Positions 52,679 through 61,954 of a DNA stretch of 64,000 nt are shown here, in pieces (position 1 is the first letter of the stretch; each line of letters opens with the position of its first letter). Both the position numbers and the translations under genes were made by a program. Source of the stretch: Bog-756 sp963699345 (GTDB taxonomy: Bacteria > Actinomycetota > Acidimicrobiia > Acidimicrobiales > RAAP-2); contig CAVOTL010000001.1 of NCBI GenBank assembly GCA_963699345.1, positions 345,124 through 409,123 on the forward strand, written 5' to 3'. The notes under the pieces are model-generated. The model was not told the origin of the DNA. It saw only the letters and a list, made by a program, of their open reading frames with translations, and did not search any database.

Positions 52679-52919
52679 TCCGATTCCCCTGGGAGGCGCG
52701 CCGGGACTGTCCCTCACCGGCCCGGTGCGGCTGTCTGGAGGTTGGGAGTCCAACATAGCGCGAGGGCGGAAATGACCGGAAGTCGCTGCGACCACCGACA
52801 GGGCAGGGTGATGATCCTCGATCCGAGTGGCCATCGGATCGAGATCAAGGTGTACCGCCAGCCGGGCAACGCCCCCGGGCGCCTGGCCGCCGGAGGTCGG
52901 ATCCACCGATCCCGGTCGG

Positions 52920-54368
52920 CTACAGCTCGTCGGCGTGGCGTTCCTCGAGGACCCGGGCCCAGTGGCCCCGGCCCGTCGCCCGGAGTCGCGCGACGTAGGG
53001 TCGGAGGTGGCCGCGCACGTGGAACGGCCCGCCCTCGGCGCGTACCTCGTCCATCGGATCGTCCCGACCGGACAGCTCGAGTTGTTCCGCCGTCCACTCG
53101 TCCAGGAGCGAGGCGCCGATCCTCGACAGAGGTTCCTTCTCGTCCCAGAGATCGACGGTTTCATGCGGGTCGTGGCGGACGTCGAACAGCATCTCGTCGG
53201 ACCAGTGCCCGTGATAGCCGTCGTGCCAGGTTCGCAGATAGAGGAGATCGCCGAAGCGGACTCCGCGCTGGCACGACCATGCTCCCTGTGACAGCACCAG
53301 GTGGTCCCGCCCCGAAGATCCGTCCAGGTCGATCACCGTGCCGTCCCAGCTCCTCGGGACATGGAAGCCGGCGAGGTCGAGGACGGTGGCGGCCACGTCG
53401 AGGTGGTACTGGAGTTCGTGATGCACACGTGGCGGGATGCCGGGCCACCGGAGCACCGCCGGGATGTGGCAGGTGGACTCGTCGGCCGCCTGGTGATCGG
53501 CGTACACCCCGAGCTCGCCGAACGACTCACCATGGTCCGTGCTGACCAGCACGGCTGTGTCGTCGAGGACGCCCAGGTCATCGAGCTTGCCCAAGAGTTC
53601 GCCGAGGGCATCGTCCGCATAGCGGACACCCACGTCGTAGCCGTCGAAGATGGCCTTGACCGCATCCATGGAGTTGGCGTCCCATGGCTGGCGGGGCGGG
53701 GGCGGTCCCCACTCGTCAGGGGTGAAGCCCCAGGGCTCCTGGGCGGAATGGGGACCGGCCAACTCCCAATTCCTGCCCCGCACCTCCTCGGTGTGCCAGG
53801 CAGGGACGGGATCGCCCGCGAACGGGTTCCCGAAGTCGTCGGGAACGTTGTAGGGGGTGTGCGGGTCCCAGAGGTGGACATGGAGGAACCAGTCGTCCTG
53901 CCTGCCCCGACGCGCCAGCCAGTCGAGCGCGATCGGGAGGACCTGATCGGCCCGCTCCGCACCCATGCCTCGCATGAGATTCATGGACTCCATGAATCCG
54001 TGGTTCCACCAGGTGGCCGAGTGCCGGAACGGGAAACTCGAGATCGAGGCGGTCTGCCAGCCGTTCCAGTAGAACGTACCGGCCCACGACTCCAGGGCGT
54101 ACCGACTGACGAAGCCCCGCCGGGACCCTTCGCCGCGGAGTTCCGCCCCGCTCCCACCATGGTTGACGACACCGTTGCGGATACCGAACGTTCCGGTCAT
54201 GAGGGCGGCCCGGCTCGGTAGGCACGGGACATCGGAGGCGTAGACGTTGGTGAACCGGATGCCATCGGTCGCCAGGGCATCGATGTTCGGCGTGGTCGCG
54301 CGGTGGTAGCCGTAACAACCGAGATGGTCGGCCCGGAGTGTGTCGATGTCGAGGTACAGGAAGCGCAT
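52920..54368 (-). CDS. Sulfatase (type I, formylglycine-dependent)
   Basis: A 482-residue sulfatase of the alkaline phosphatase superfamily. The active-site cysteine, converted to formylglycine by a maturase, is Cys49 in DVPCLPSRAALMTG (C-x-P-x-R). The metal site is visible in LDIDTLRADHLGCYGY at the N-terminus and in VLVSTDHGESFGELGVYADH later. No signal peptide is seen, so it acts inside the cell. The substrate is unknown; the neighbouring cupin suggests a sulfated sugar. Confidence 0.9.
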   Translation of the reverse strand: MRFLYLDIDTLRADHLGCYGYHRATTPNIDALATDGIRFTNVYASDVPCLPSRAALMTGTFGIRNGVVNHGGSGAELRGEGSRRGFVSRYALESWAGTFYWNGWQTASISSFPFRHSATWWNHGFMESMNLMRGMGAERADQVLPIALDWLARRGRQDDWFLHVHLWDPHTPYNVPDDFGNPFAGDPVPAWHTEEVRGRNWELAGPHSAQEPWGFTPDEWGPPPPRQPWDANSMDAVKAIFDGYDVGVRYADDALGELLGKLDDLGVLDDTAVLVSTDHGESFGELGVYADHQAADESTCHIPAVLRWPGIPPRVHHELQYHLDVAATVLDLAGFHVPRSWDGTVIDLDGSSGRDHLVLSQGAWSCQRGVRFGDLLYLRTWHDGYHGHWSDEMLFDVRHDPHETVDLWDEKEPLSRIGASLLDEWTAEQLELSGRDDPMDEVRAEGGPFHVRGHLRPYVARLRATGRGHWARVLEERHADEL

Positions 54369-54485
54369 CGTGGCCGTCCGTGTCGCTAGTCGGATGTGAT
54401 TGGCATCGTTGCACGCCCGGTGGCGGCGGCCGGTGCGGACCTGGTGGCAGTCTCGGGTCCGGAGGACGGGAGGCGGACGCCGTGA

Positions 54486-55034
54486 CTATGCCCGTCGACC
54501 GAGGAAATAGAGGAACTCCGTCTGCAGGTCGGCACCGACGGGTGGATCCAACTTGGGTCCGAAGAAGTTCGGTCGGCGGATCATGGTGTCCATGGGTCGG
54601 AGGGTGTCGAAGGCTCGGCGGACGCTGGCTTCGTCGAGCCGTTCGTCCACACCGATCGACCGTGCCAGGTCCCAGGTGTGGACGAGGAGGTCCATGGTGA
54701 CGAACCGGCCGATGATCTCACCGGCGGACATGGCGCCGGCTGGGCCGTCCAGCTCCTTCGCCGCCATCGCGGGATCCCCGGTGATCTCGTCGATCGCCAC
54801 GGAGACCTCCGCCCAGGCCCGTACCGGGTCGTCGTCGGCCGCCAGCGCCTCCTGCGTTCCGCCCCGGACGCCAGCGACCACGCTCCGGTGTCCTTCGACC
54901 ACGTGGGCCACGATGTCATGGGCGGTCCACTGCTCGCACGGGGATCGGGCCTCCCACTGGTCGGGGCCCACCGCTCGGACCACATCGTCGAAGCCGGTCG
55001 AAACGATCCGGTAGTCGTCCTGGATCTGGGTCAT
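54486..55034 (-). CDS. TIGR03086-type (DinB-like) metal-binding protein
   Basis: A 182-residue four-helix protein with the mycothiol-maleylpyruvate-isomerase/DinB-like metal site: WEARSPCEQWTAHDIVAHVVEGH, then FVTMDLLVHTWDLARSIG. The histidines HDIVAHV and VHTWD coordinate a divalent metal. Family members use a thiol such as mycothiol. It starts at ATG 55034. Confidence 0.83.
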   Translation of the reverse strand: MTQIQDDYRIVSTGFDDVVRAVGPDQWEARSPCEQWTAHDIVAHVVEGHRSVVAGVRGGTQEALAADDDPVRAWAEVSVAIDEITGDPAMAAKELDGPAGAMSAGEIIGRFVTMDLLVHTWDLARSIGVDERLDEASVRRAFDTLRPMDTMIRRPNFFGPKLDPPVGADLQTEFLYFLGRRA

Positions 55035-55148
55035 CGGCCGAGCGTAGGGCGTCGTCACCCATGTGGCCACGTGGGTCGCCGATTGGACACGTCCGTCGCG
55101 GCAACGGGCCGCCACCGCCTCGGGTTCGAGCGGTCCCCCAGGTTCAGC

Positions 55149-55592
55149 TCATTCGCCGGTGACGGCGAAGATCGAATTCGGACCCAGCGTGTCGGTCAGC
55201 ACCCGACGGCGGGCGAAGCGCCACTCGCCGTCGACCACCCGGTACTCGTCCAGGTAGCGCCCCCAATGGTCCAACCCGACCGAGGTCAACACGAAGAAGT
55301 AGCACCGTCCGGTCGCCGTGGTCCCGTCCACGAGATCGATCTGGTGGGTGGCCGTGCAGTGGCGGAGGTAGGCGGGACGGTCTCCTGGCTCCGACGTGCG
55401 TCCGGGCACACCGGCGAACATCCGACGAATCTCATCGGCCCCGCGGTGGACGTCGCCGTTGACGTCGACCGTCGCATCCGGTGCGAAGAGCTCGATCATG
55501 CGGTCGAAGAGCCCGCTGTCGCCGTAGGAGTTATACCGGACCACCAGATCACGGATCGCTTCCCGGGCCAGTAGGTCGGCTAGCTGGAACAT
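55149..55592 (-). CDS. SnoaL-like (NTF2-fold) protein
   Basis: A 147-residue SnoaL-like protein: EAIRDLVVRYNSYGDSGLFDR, ATVDVNGDVHRGADEI, and HCTATHQIDLVDGTTATGRCYFFVL. The RY...D and TATHQ elements are typical of the polyketide-cyclase/dehydratase NTF2 family. ATG 55592 is used. It is the second NTF2-fold protein in the window and is unrelated in sequence to that at 34447. Confidence 0.83.
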   Translation of the reverse strand: MFQLADLLAREAIRDLVVRYNSYGDSGLFDRMIELFAPDATVDVNGDVHRGADEIRRMFAGVPGRTSEPGDRPAYLRHCTATHQIDLVDGTTATGRCYFFVLTSVGLDHWGRYLDEYRVVDGEWRFARRRVLTDTLGPNSIFAVTGE

Positions 55593-55819
55593 GGTCAGAT
55601 CATCCCGCACACATCCGTCGACCGTGGGAATCGCGTGTCCGAGCCTCCTCCGTCGACCTGTCAGGACGCACGGGTGATCCGGGCGGGGCAATGCCAGTGA
55701 ACGCGGCGAGCCGGTCGATCGGCGGGAGCTCGTCCCTCCGACCCCACGGCGATTCGACTGAGTCCAGGCACTGGTCAATGCCCCTTGACCGGTGACGGAC
55801 AACGACATAGGAATGACTC

Positions 55820-56323
55820 GTGACCGAGCCGACCACGACCTTGAACGCGCAGTTCAGCGCTCCGGGAGCCACCGCCACGAGTTGGGGTGACTCCCGTGGA
55901 GCCCTCGAATCGGCGGAGCTCTTCTGGATAGCGACCGTCCGCACCGACGGACGACCGCACATGACCCCCCTTGTCGCCGTCTGGCTCGATGACGCGCTGC
56001 ACTTCTGCACGGGAGCATCCGAACAGAAGGCGGCCAATCTGCGCGACAACCAGAACGTCATCCTCATGACGGGGTGCAACCAGTGGGACGGAGGTATGGA
56101 CGTCGTCGTCGAGGGCCGAGCGGTCCGGGTGACCGATCAGGGCCTGCTCGGTCGGCTCGCCGAGGTCTGGACCCACAAGTGGGACGGCAACTGGACCTAC
56201 GTACCGGGTCCGGAAGGGTTCCAAGGTGACGCCGACGAGCCGATCGCGGTGTTCGCGGTGCGGCCGGACAAGGTGTTCGCATTCGCAAAAGGCAACTTCA
56301 GCCACACACGGCACACCTTCTGA
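55820..56323 (+). CDS. Pyridoxamine 5'-phosphate oxidase-like protein
   Basis: A 167-residue split-barrel flavin-binding protein: LESAELFWIATVRTDGRPHMTPLVAVWL, then LHFCTGASEQKAANLRDNQNVIL. This is the F420/FMN-dependent PNPOx-like family, which is expanded in actinobacteria. It starts at GTG 55820. It would reduce a small substrate with a flavin or F420 cofactor. Confidence 0.85.
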   Translation: MTEPTTTLNAQFSAPGATATSWGDSRGALESAELFWIATVRTDGRPHMTPLVAVWLDDALHFCTGASEQKAANLRDNQNVILMTGCNQWDGGMDVVVEGRAVRVTDQGLLGRLAEVWTHKWDGNWTYVPGPEGFQGDADEPIAVFAVRPDKVFAFAKGNFSHTRHTF

Positions 56324-56464
56324 GCCTGGGACCCACCATCGACACGGACGCCGGATCCTCTGATGCCTCCTGATCCGGCGCCTCCGAATGTCGCGTCCTC
56401 CCTGCAGGAGCGCTCCGGTCAGACTCCGGAAAGAGTCATTGCCGGCCGCAGGACCCGTCGCTCC

Positions 56465-57070
56465 TCATGTCGAACTGAGGCTTCCGGCGAGCGCGACCAG
56501 AACGGTCTGAACGTCCTCGAATGGCTCCATGGTGCTCTCGGCCCGGCACAGGGCGACGACACCCTCTGCCGCGGAGATGGCGGTCACCGCCAGCGGTCGT
56601 GCGGATGTCATCTCCACGCCGCCGGCCGCGAAGAGGTCGGTGAGGAGCTCCGTCCAGGCTCGAAAGATCGCGCCCGCGTGGTCGAGGAGCTCGTCGTCGT
56701 TTGCCGCGACCGTCACGGCGACGACAGCGCAACCGGCAGTCAGGCGGGAGTGCTCCAGGAGACCACGCCAGAGGGCGAGAAAGCGCTCGATGACGACGGT
56801 GGCGGGTTGTCCACGAGTGGCCTCCAGTGCAGCCCGTCCTCGTTCGCCAGACAGATCCAGCGCGGCATGGAGCAGTTCGGTTTTCCCGCCAGGAAAGTGG
56901 TGGTAGACGGATCCTCGCGGCGAACCGGTTGCTTCGAGGACTTCAGCGAATGATGTCCCTTCAACTCCCCTGGTGGCGAGGAGACGCACGGCACCTTCAA
57001 CCATCCGAGTTCGGACAGCCCCCCGTCCCCCCCGCTCTTCTCCACCCGATCCGTGTTCCGGCTCATCCAT
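56465..57070 (-). CDS. TetR-family regulator (divergent from tautomerase)
   Basis: A 201-residue regulator with the TetR HTH: RMVEGAVRLLATRGVEGTSF, then TGSPRGSVYHHFPGGKTELL. Its gene is divergent from the tautomerase gene, and a perfect inverted repeat (57123-57142) lies between them, a strong sign that it represses both genes. ATG 57070 is used over a start 7 codons earlier. Confidence 0.88.
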   Translation of the reverse strand: MDEPEHGSGGEERGGRGAVRTRMVEGAVRLLATRGVEGTSFAEVLEATGSPRGSVYHHFPGGKTELLHAALDLSGERGRAALEATRGQPATVVIERFLALWRGLLEHSRLTAGCAVVAVTVAANDDELLDHAGAIFRAWTELLTDLFAAGGVEMTSARPLAVTAISAAEGVVALCRAESTMEPFEDVQTVLVALAGSLSST

Positions 57071-57122
57071 GAGACCTGCCTCGACCTCCAACTATGCGGT
57101 CGATCATAGTCGTGGTAGCTTC

Positions 57123-57142
57123 TATGTATGCAGACATACATA
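57123..57142. promoter_or_regulatory. Perfect TetR operator, 8-bp inverted repeat
   Basis: TATGTATG and CATACATA, arms of eight bases with the 4-base spacer CAGA, lie in the 86-base divergent promoter gap between a TetR gene and a tautomerase gene. The length and arm symmetry fit a TetR dimer site. GGAGG before the tautomerase start follows closely, so the site may overlap the promoter. Confidence 0.75.
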
Positions 57143-57156
57143 ATCAGGAGGCACCC

Positions 57157-57603
57157 ATGCCGATGATCGACGTCTACGCCGCTTCAGGAACGTTTCAGGA
57201 TCCCCATCAACTCGCATCGGATCTGGCGCGCACGCTGATGACCATCGAGGGTGTCCCCGACATCCCGATGTTCCGCCAGAACACGGCCGGCTTCATTCAC
57301 GAGATGGATGGTCCGGCTATCTCCAACGTGGAAGGCGACAGCAACTACGTGCGGGTCCAGGTCCTCACCAACGCCGGAGCTCTCGACCGGGAGAAGCAGA
57401 TCGCCGTGGTCAGCCAGTTCACCGACCTGGTGGCTACGGCCGCCGGAGACGACTCGCTCAGGGAACGGATCTGGGTCCTGTTGACCGAGGCCGTCGGGGG
57501 AGGCTGGGGCCTGCGCGGCCACGCGCACACCAACGAGGAACTGGTCGCCGCAGCGAGAGAGCAGATCGCTGAGCTTTCGGCCGCCAACTCAGACGATGGC
57601 TGA
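57157..57603 (+). CDS. Tautomerase-family protein
   Basis: A 148-residue protein starting MPMIDVYAASGTF, so that removal of Met leaves the N-terminal proline that acts as the base in 4-oxalocrotonate-type tautomerases. QNTAGFIHEM and a later VLTEAVGGGWGLRGH are also seen. A GGAGG ribosome site supports ATG 57157. The preceding TetR operator suggests that a specific aromatic or dienol compound induces it. Confidence 0.85.
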   Translation: MPMIDVYAASGTFQDPHQLASDLARTLMTIEGVPDIPMFRQNTAGFIHEMDGPAISNVEGDSNYVRVQVLTNAGALDREKQIAVVSQFTDLVATAAGDDSLRERIWVLLTEAVGGGWGLRGHAHTNEELVAAAREQIAELSAANSDDG

Positions 57604-57734
57604 TCGTGGGCACCCGGGCAGCGCAACGATTGTCCGAGTGCCCTCACTGGTGCGCCCAAACGCAGCGACAGTCCGAGTGCACTGACCGGTAGCGGCTACC
57701 CTCGGCAAAGTTGCCCGAGCAACGGAGGTCAGTG

Positions 57735-58280
57735 GTGCGCAAGGTGGTCGCCTACATGTTGCTGTCGCTCGATGGCGTGGCGGAGCGTCCGGATGAGTTC
57801 ATCGCCGAATGGGATGGCGTCATGAACGAGAACCTGGGTCGCGTCATCTCCATGCAGGACACGGTGCTCCTCGGCCGACGGACCTACGACGAGTGGTCTG
57901 CGTTCTGGCCGTCCAGTGACATCGAGCCATTCGCGAGCTTCATCAACGACGTGGAGAAATTCGTCTTCACGTCGACAGAGCCGGAGGTGACCTGGCCGCA
58001 CACGACGGTTGTCAACGGCGATCTGGTCGCCGCGGTCACGGAGATCAAGGGTCGACCGGGGAACGACATCGGCATCCACGGGAGCATCGCGCTCACCCAG
58101 TCGGTCCTCGAGGCCGGACTCGTCGACGAACTGCAACTCGTCATAGCCCCCGCACTGCGAGGGCACGGGAGGAAGCTCTTCGATCCGCCGACCTCTACGG
58201 GCTTGACGCTCGCACGCAGTGCGGTCTCCCCTTCGGGCTCCGTGCTGCTCGACTACCTCGTGGTGGACAGGAGGCAATGA
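57735..58280 (+). CDS. Dihydrofolate reductase-family (RibD-C-like) protein
   Basis: A 181-residue protein with VVAYMLLSLDGVAERPDEFI, LLGRRTYDEWSAFWP and IGIHGSIALTQSVLEAGLVDEL, the standard features of RibD C-terminal/DHFR-like reductases of unknown substrate. A GGAGG ribosome site lies six bases before GTG 57735. A direct repeat GTCCGAGTGC (57632 and 57671) lies upstream. It is not folA itself; its family often reduces small carbonyls with NADPH. Confidence 0.83.
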   Translation: MRKVVAYMLLSLDGVAERPDEFIAEWDGVMNENLGRVISMQDTVLLGRRTYDEWSAFWPSSDIEPFASFINDVEKFVFTSTEPEVTWPHTTVVNGDLVAAVTEIKGRPGNDIGIHGSIALTQSVLEAGLVDELQLVIAPALRGHGRKLFDPPTSTGLTLARSAVSPSGSVLLDYLVVDRRQ

Positions 58281-58438
58281 TGGTGGTCCACATCTCCCCA
58301 ATCGCCGAGTCGAGATGGACGTCACCTGCTCTGGGCTTGGGTCCGGCACTACGTAATCGGCGGGCGAGATGTGACGTCACCGACCCGGCGCAGCGGTTGT
58401 ATCCGTGATGGCGCTGGCCCCCGTCCTAAAGTGGGCCG

Positions 58439-59373
58439 GTGACCCATCATGACCAGCTCGATGTTGAGATTGCTGACGCAGTTCGAGCAGTCCCCGTCCC
58501 CGATCTGAACCAAACGGTTCTTCAGGACATGCGAGGGTTCTCCTTTTCGGTGCCCGAGCTCTCCGGCCTGGTGACACGGGTGGAGATGGAGGTCCCCGGC
58601 GACCCTCCTGTCCCCGTGAGAGTCCATGCCCCGGTTGATCGAACCGGACTGCTTCCCGGAGTCGTAGCCATCCACGGTGGTGGGTTCGTCATCGGCGATC
58701 GGACCATGTATGACGGTCTATTCGACCGCTGGTGCATTGATCCTGGAGTGGTAGGGGTGTCCGTCGGGTACCGGCTCGCCCCGGAAAACCCGTATCCCGA
58801 TCCGATGGAGGACTGCTATCGGGCTCTGAAATGGACGGTGGCGAACGCCGAGAAACTCGGGAATCGATCCGTCCATTGTTGGTCTCTATGGAGCGAGTGC
58901 GGGAGGTGGACTCGCCGCTGGGTTGGCGCTCCTCGCGCGGGACCGTGGCGAGATCCACCCGGCATTCCAATTCCTCCAGTACCCCATGCTCGACGACCGG
59001 CAGGCAACGCCTTCCAGCCGACTCGATGACCTCTACATCTGGAGCCGCAGCTCCAACGCATTTGGTTGGAAGGCCTACCTCGGCGACCTCTACGGCAGCG
59101 ACGACGTGCCCGTCTATGCCGCACCGGCCAGGGCGGAGGATCTGGGGGGACTGCCACCTGCGTACGTCTGTGTCGGCTCTCTCGACGGATTCCGGGACGA
59201 GGACATCGACTATGCCCAGCGCCTGCTCCACGCGGGAGTGCCGGCTGAACTGCACGTGCTTCCCGGTGCTCCTCACGGATTCGAGATGATGGGGAGATTC
59301 TGCGCTCGCGCGTCAATCGAACCTCAATGCGGACGAGTGGATTCGCCGGCAGTTGAGGAGACCCGCTTCCTAG
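58439..59373 (+). CDS. HSL-type alpha/beta-hydrolase, two frameshifts as given
   Basis: A hormone-sensitive-lipase-family esterase. The oxyanion motif HGGGFVIGDR is present in the first frame; the nucleophile in YGASAGGGLAAG lies in a second; the C-terminal NADEWIRRQL in a third. Two extra G bases account for this, in GGG 58859-58861 and in GGGG 59291-59294. Corrected, it is a 310-residue enzyme with HGFEMM supplying the catalytic histidine. As given it would be inactive. The start is GTG 58439. A strong terminator follows at 59436. Confidence 0.82.
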
Positions 59374-59435
59374 ACGGACCGTGACTGCCGGCACCTCGGT
59401 GATAGTTAGGGAATTTCCGTGGCGTTTAGGAAAGC

Positions 59436-59469
59436 AAAGAACCCTCGGCCTGAGGGCCGAGGGTTCTTT
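59436..59469. terminator. Strong intrinsic terminator, bidirectional
   Basis: A perfect 15-bp stem: AAAGAACCCTCGGCC pairs with GGCCGAGGGTTCTTT, 4-base loop TGAG, with a T run leaving the stem on the plus strand and A bases entering it, so it could end transcription from both sides. It lies between the esterase gene (plus) and the pentapeptide-repeat remnant (minus). Confidence 0.9.
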
Positions 59470-59498
59470 GACGATCCCAACCATCACCACATCGAGTG

Positions 59499-60230
59499 CT
59501 AGAAGACGAACACTCCCGGAGACCCCGGCTGGCTGGTATCGACGACCGAACTAATCGTGAATGCAGTGACAGGATTATCGCCTCCGAGTGGCCCCACGAT
59601 GTTCCCGGTCATGTTTGCCGAGTCGTCGAGATTGGACCAGGTTCCCGCCTCCGGGTCCAAGGTGCAACTCGGGCTGCAGATCCCACCGCTGAAGGTGTTG
59701 CCAGTGAGGGTCACCGGGTAGCCGCTCCCATCCGAAATGGCCAAGGTGTTTCCACTGAGCGAGAAGATGGGGGGGCAATTGGAGGATGTCTCCTGAAGCG
59801 TGGCTACTCCAGGGGCAGCAGGGTTGGTCTCGATGGTCGCCTGGAAGGTACCGGAACACGTTCCAGAACCCTCAACCGACACACTCAAGGCCCCGGTCAC
59901 CACGTCCCCGACGTGAGCTCCGGGGAGTACCTGGGGACTGAGATTGTTGCCGCAGGTTCCACCATCGCTATCGGAGTTACTCAGATCCGGGCAAATCGTA
60001 TTCGACCAGCCTGCACCGGACAGGTTCGCACCCGTGAGGTTGGCGAGGCTCAGATTGGCACCACTGAGATTGGTGTCACTCAGGTCCGCGTCAGCGATGG
60101 CGAGCCCGCTCAGATTGGCGTCGCTGAGGTTTGCGCCGTGGAGGTCTGTGTAGTCCAGCCACACGCCGAGACCCGAAGGGGCCACCGCATCGAGGTCGAC
60201 GCCCTGCAACTGGGCGCCGTCAAGGTAGGC
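59499..60230 (-). pseudogene. Pentapeptide-repeat protein truncated by IS element
   Basis: The minus strand encodes YTDLHGANLSDANLSGLAIADADLSDTN and similar pentapeptide repeats (A(D/N)LxX), then a beta-rich C-terminal half (VGDVVTGALSVSVEGSGTC). The reading frame runs unbroken upstream to the IS3 end at 60230, so no native N-terminus survives. The GC content is lower than in the rest of the window, suggesting transfer. It is probably inactive, though a start inside the remnant could give a short protein. Confidence 0.75.
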
Positions 60231-60260
60231 TGAATCGCCCCGGGTTCCATGACTGCTCCG
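60231..60260. repeat. IS3 left terminal inverted repeat
   Basis: Starts TGAATCGCCCCGGG and continues to TGACTGCTCCGG. Its partner at 61550-61579 matches in 24 of the first 28 or so bases. It lies just past the orfB stop. Confidence 0.85.
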
Positions 60261-60261
60261 G

Positions 60262-61200
60262 CTATTGGGTAACCGCCTCGAGGGCGGGTGCTGTCTGACG
60301 GTAGTAGGCGGCCTCGAACTCTGCCGGTGTGACGTAGGTGTTGTCGTTCGTGATCTCGCCGTGGAGACGGCGGTGGTTGAACCAGTCGATGTAGCCCATG
60401 GTGGCGAACTCGACGTCGTCGAGCCCCGTCCACGGGCCCTTCGGGTAGATCAGCTCCCATTTGTAGAGGCTGTTGAACGCCTCGGCCATGGCGTTGTCGT
60501 AGCTGTCTCCGGTGGATCCGACGGATGCCACGATGTCGTTCTCGGCCAACCGCTCGGAGTAGCGGATCGACAAGTACTGGACCCCCTTATCGCTGTGATG
60601 AACCAGGCCGTCGAGAACCTGGCCCTGCCGGGTGCGGTTCCAGACGGCCATCTCCAGGGCGTCGATGGCCAGGTCGGAGCGCAGCGAGTTCGACAGCTGC
60701 CAGCCCACGATCATCCGGCTGTAGACGTCGATGATGAAGGCGGCGTAGACCCAGCCGGCGTGCGTCTTCACGTAGGTGAGGTCGGCCACCCAGAGGCGGT
60801 TCGGCGCAGCGGCCGTGAAGTCCCGGTCCACGAGGTCATCAGGCCGGTGCAGACGGTCGTCCGCGCAGGTGGTGACCTTGTAGGCCTTGCCGCGCCGGAC
60901 ACCGGAAAGCCCCAGGTCACGCATGAGGCGCTCGACGGTGCAGCGGGCGACCCGGGTGCCCTCCCGGTTGAGCTGGGCCCAGACCTTGTCGGCCCCGTAG
61001 ACATCGAGGTTGTCGGCGTGGACCCGGGCGATCTGGACCTTCAGGACTTCGTCTTTGACGGCACGGGCCGATGGCGGTCGCTTCTTCGCCACCCAGTACG
61101 TGTTCGGGGCGATCTTGCAGCCGTGCTCGGTGAGCACCCGGCAGATCGGCTCGACCCCGAAGCGGTCCCGATGGGCGTCGATGAAGGCGACGATCAGCGC
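60262..61200 (-). CDS. IS3-family transposase OrfB (DDE integrase)
   Basis: The catalytic transposase: WVADLTYVKTHAGWVYAA (first Asp), DGLVHHSDKGVQYLS (second Asp) and SYDNAMAEAFNSLYKWEL (Glu), a complete DDE set. The conventional start is GTG 61137, but the frame continues upstream as LIVAFIDAHRDRFGVEPICR past the end of orfA. OrfAB is therefore probably produced by -1 frameshifting, as is normal for IS3 elements. The protein looks intact. Confidence 0.92.
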   Translation of the reverse strand, partial: ALIVAFIDAHRDRFGVEPICRVLTEHGCKIAPNTYWVAKKRPPSARAVKDEVLKVQIARVHADNLDVYGADKVWAQLNREGTRVARCTVERLMRDLGLSGVRRGKAYKVTTCADDRLHRPDDLVDRDFTAAAPNRLWVADLTYVKTHAGWVYAAFIIDVYSRMIVGWQLSNSLRSDLAIDALEMAVWNRTRQGQVLDGLVHHSDKGVQYLSIRYSERLAENDIVASVGSTGDSYDNAMAEAFNSLYKWELIYPKGPWTGLDDVEFATMGYIDWFNHRRLHGEITNDNTYVTPAEFEAAYYRQTAPALEAVTQ

Positions 61201-61529
61201 TGTTGGCGGTCGAGCTCCGCCCCGAAGAAATGGGCCGCGGACTTGAGGATCTCGTTGGCCCGACGGAGCTCCTTCACCTCACGCTCGAGGTCCTTCATCT
61301 TGGCCCGCTCGTCCGTGGTCAGGCCGGGTCGGTCGCCGGCATCGGTTTCGGCCCGGCGGACCCACTGGCGAAGGGTCTCGTGGTTGATCGACAGCTTCGC
61401 CGAGATCGACTCGATGGCCTTCCACTGCGACGGGTACTCGTCCTGGTGATCGAAGACCATCCGGACGGCTCGCTCCCGGACCTCGGGTGGGTAGGGCGGC
61501 CTCCCGGGCCGCTTCTGGGACTCTGGCAT
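61194..61529 (-). CDS. IS3-family transposase OrfA
   Basis: A 111-residue DNA-binding protein: a helix-turn-helix (RERAVRMVFDHQDEY then LSINHETLRQWVRRAE) followed by a leucine-zipper-like coil (KMKDLEREVKELRRANEILK). It binds the terminal repeats. It overlaps the extended OrfB frame by a few bases, supporting the frameshift model. Confidence 0.92.
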   Translation of the reverse strand: MPESQKRPGRPPYPPEVRERAVRMVFDHQDEYPSQWKAIESISAKLSINHETLRQWVRRAETDAGDRPGLTTDERAKMKDLEREVKELRRANEILKSAAHFFGAELDRQQR

Positions 61530-61549
61530 GGCTCCATCCTCTCAAGAGG

Positions 61550-61579
61550 TGGAGCAGTCACCAATCCCGGGGCGGTTCA
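61550..61579. repeat. IS3 right terminal inverted repeat
   Basis: Reverse-complement match of the left repeat: TGAACCGCCCCGGG then TGACTGCTCC, read on the minus strand from 61579. It lies upstream of orfA and presumably carries the transposase promoter region. Confidence 0.85.
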
Positions 61580-61699
61580 GAATCTGGCGTAGGGGTGGCG
61601 TGGAAGTGGGCTAGATCCGGGTAACCGGGGAAGCGGTCCTACAGAGCATCACCCGAGAGCGGAAACCGTCTGCTCCGTCAGTATGAAAGGGCAGGAACG

Positions 61700-61954
61700 A
61701 TGAGCAAGCCAGTTGAGTGGACCAGCGAGATCCTGGAATCTCTGGTGTGGGTCCCGAACGAGGGATTCGTTCGCTTCGGTGACATGACGGTCGCCCAGCA
61801 CCAGGCGGTCATCGATGCACTAGAAGAAGTACGGGGTCATCCGAAGCATCGCAGCAACCTAGAAGCCCTGCGGGCGTCGATCACATCGGAGCGTATCGGA
61901 CACCCCGAGGGTGATATGCGAGAATGGAATATCTTCTCGGATGATCCGTCATGA
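61700..61954 (+). CDS. Small protein of the integrative element
   Basis: An 84-residue protein, WTSEILESLVWVPNEGFVRFGD then VIDALEEVRGHPKHRSNLEAL, with an AGGAAC ribosome site before ATG 61700. It is mostly helical and acidic. Its stop overlaps the ATG of the next gene (ATGA). With the downstream excisionase and integrase it looks like part of a small phage-like or integrative element. No family is recognised. Confidence 0.65.
   Translation: MSKPVEWTSEILESLVWVPNEGFVRFGDMTVAQHQAVIDALEEVRGHPKHRSNLEALRASITSERIGHPEGDMREWNIFSDDPS

Larger units (their letters stand above)
60231..61579. mobile_element. IS3-family insertion sequence
   Basis: A 1,349-bp element with two minus-strand transposase frames. 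The terminal inverted repeats are clear: both ends begin TGAAYCGCCCCGGG and share TGACTGCTCC after four variable bases, ending TG...CA as the family does. No target duplication is visible (AGGC on the left, GAAT on the right), so one flank has probably been rearranged. It lies at the junction of a pentapeptide-repeat remnant and an integrative element. Confidence 0.93.

Noticed and set aside
54678..55574. A 298-codon plus-strand frame
   Set aside because: It is antisense to the DinB-like and SnoaL-like genes, both of which have clear family motifs.
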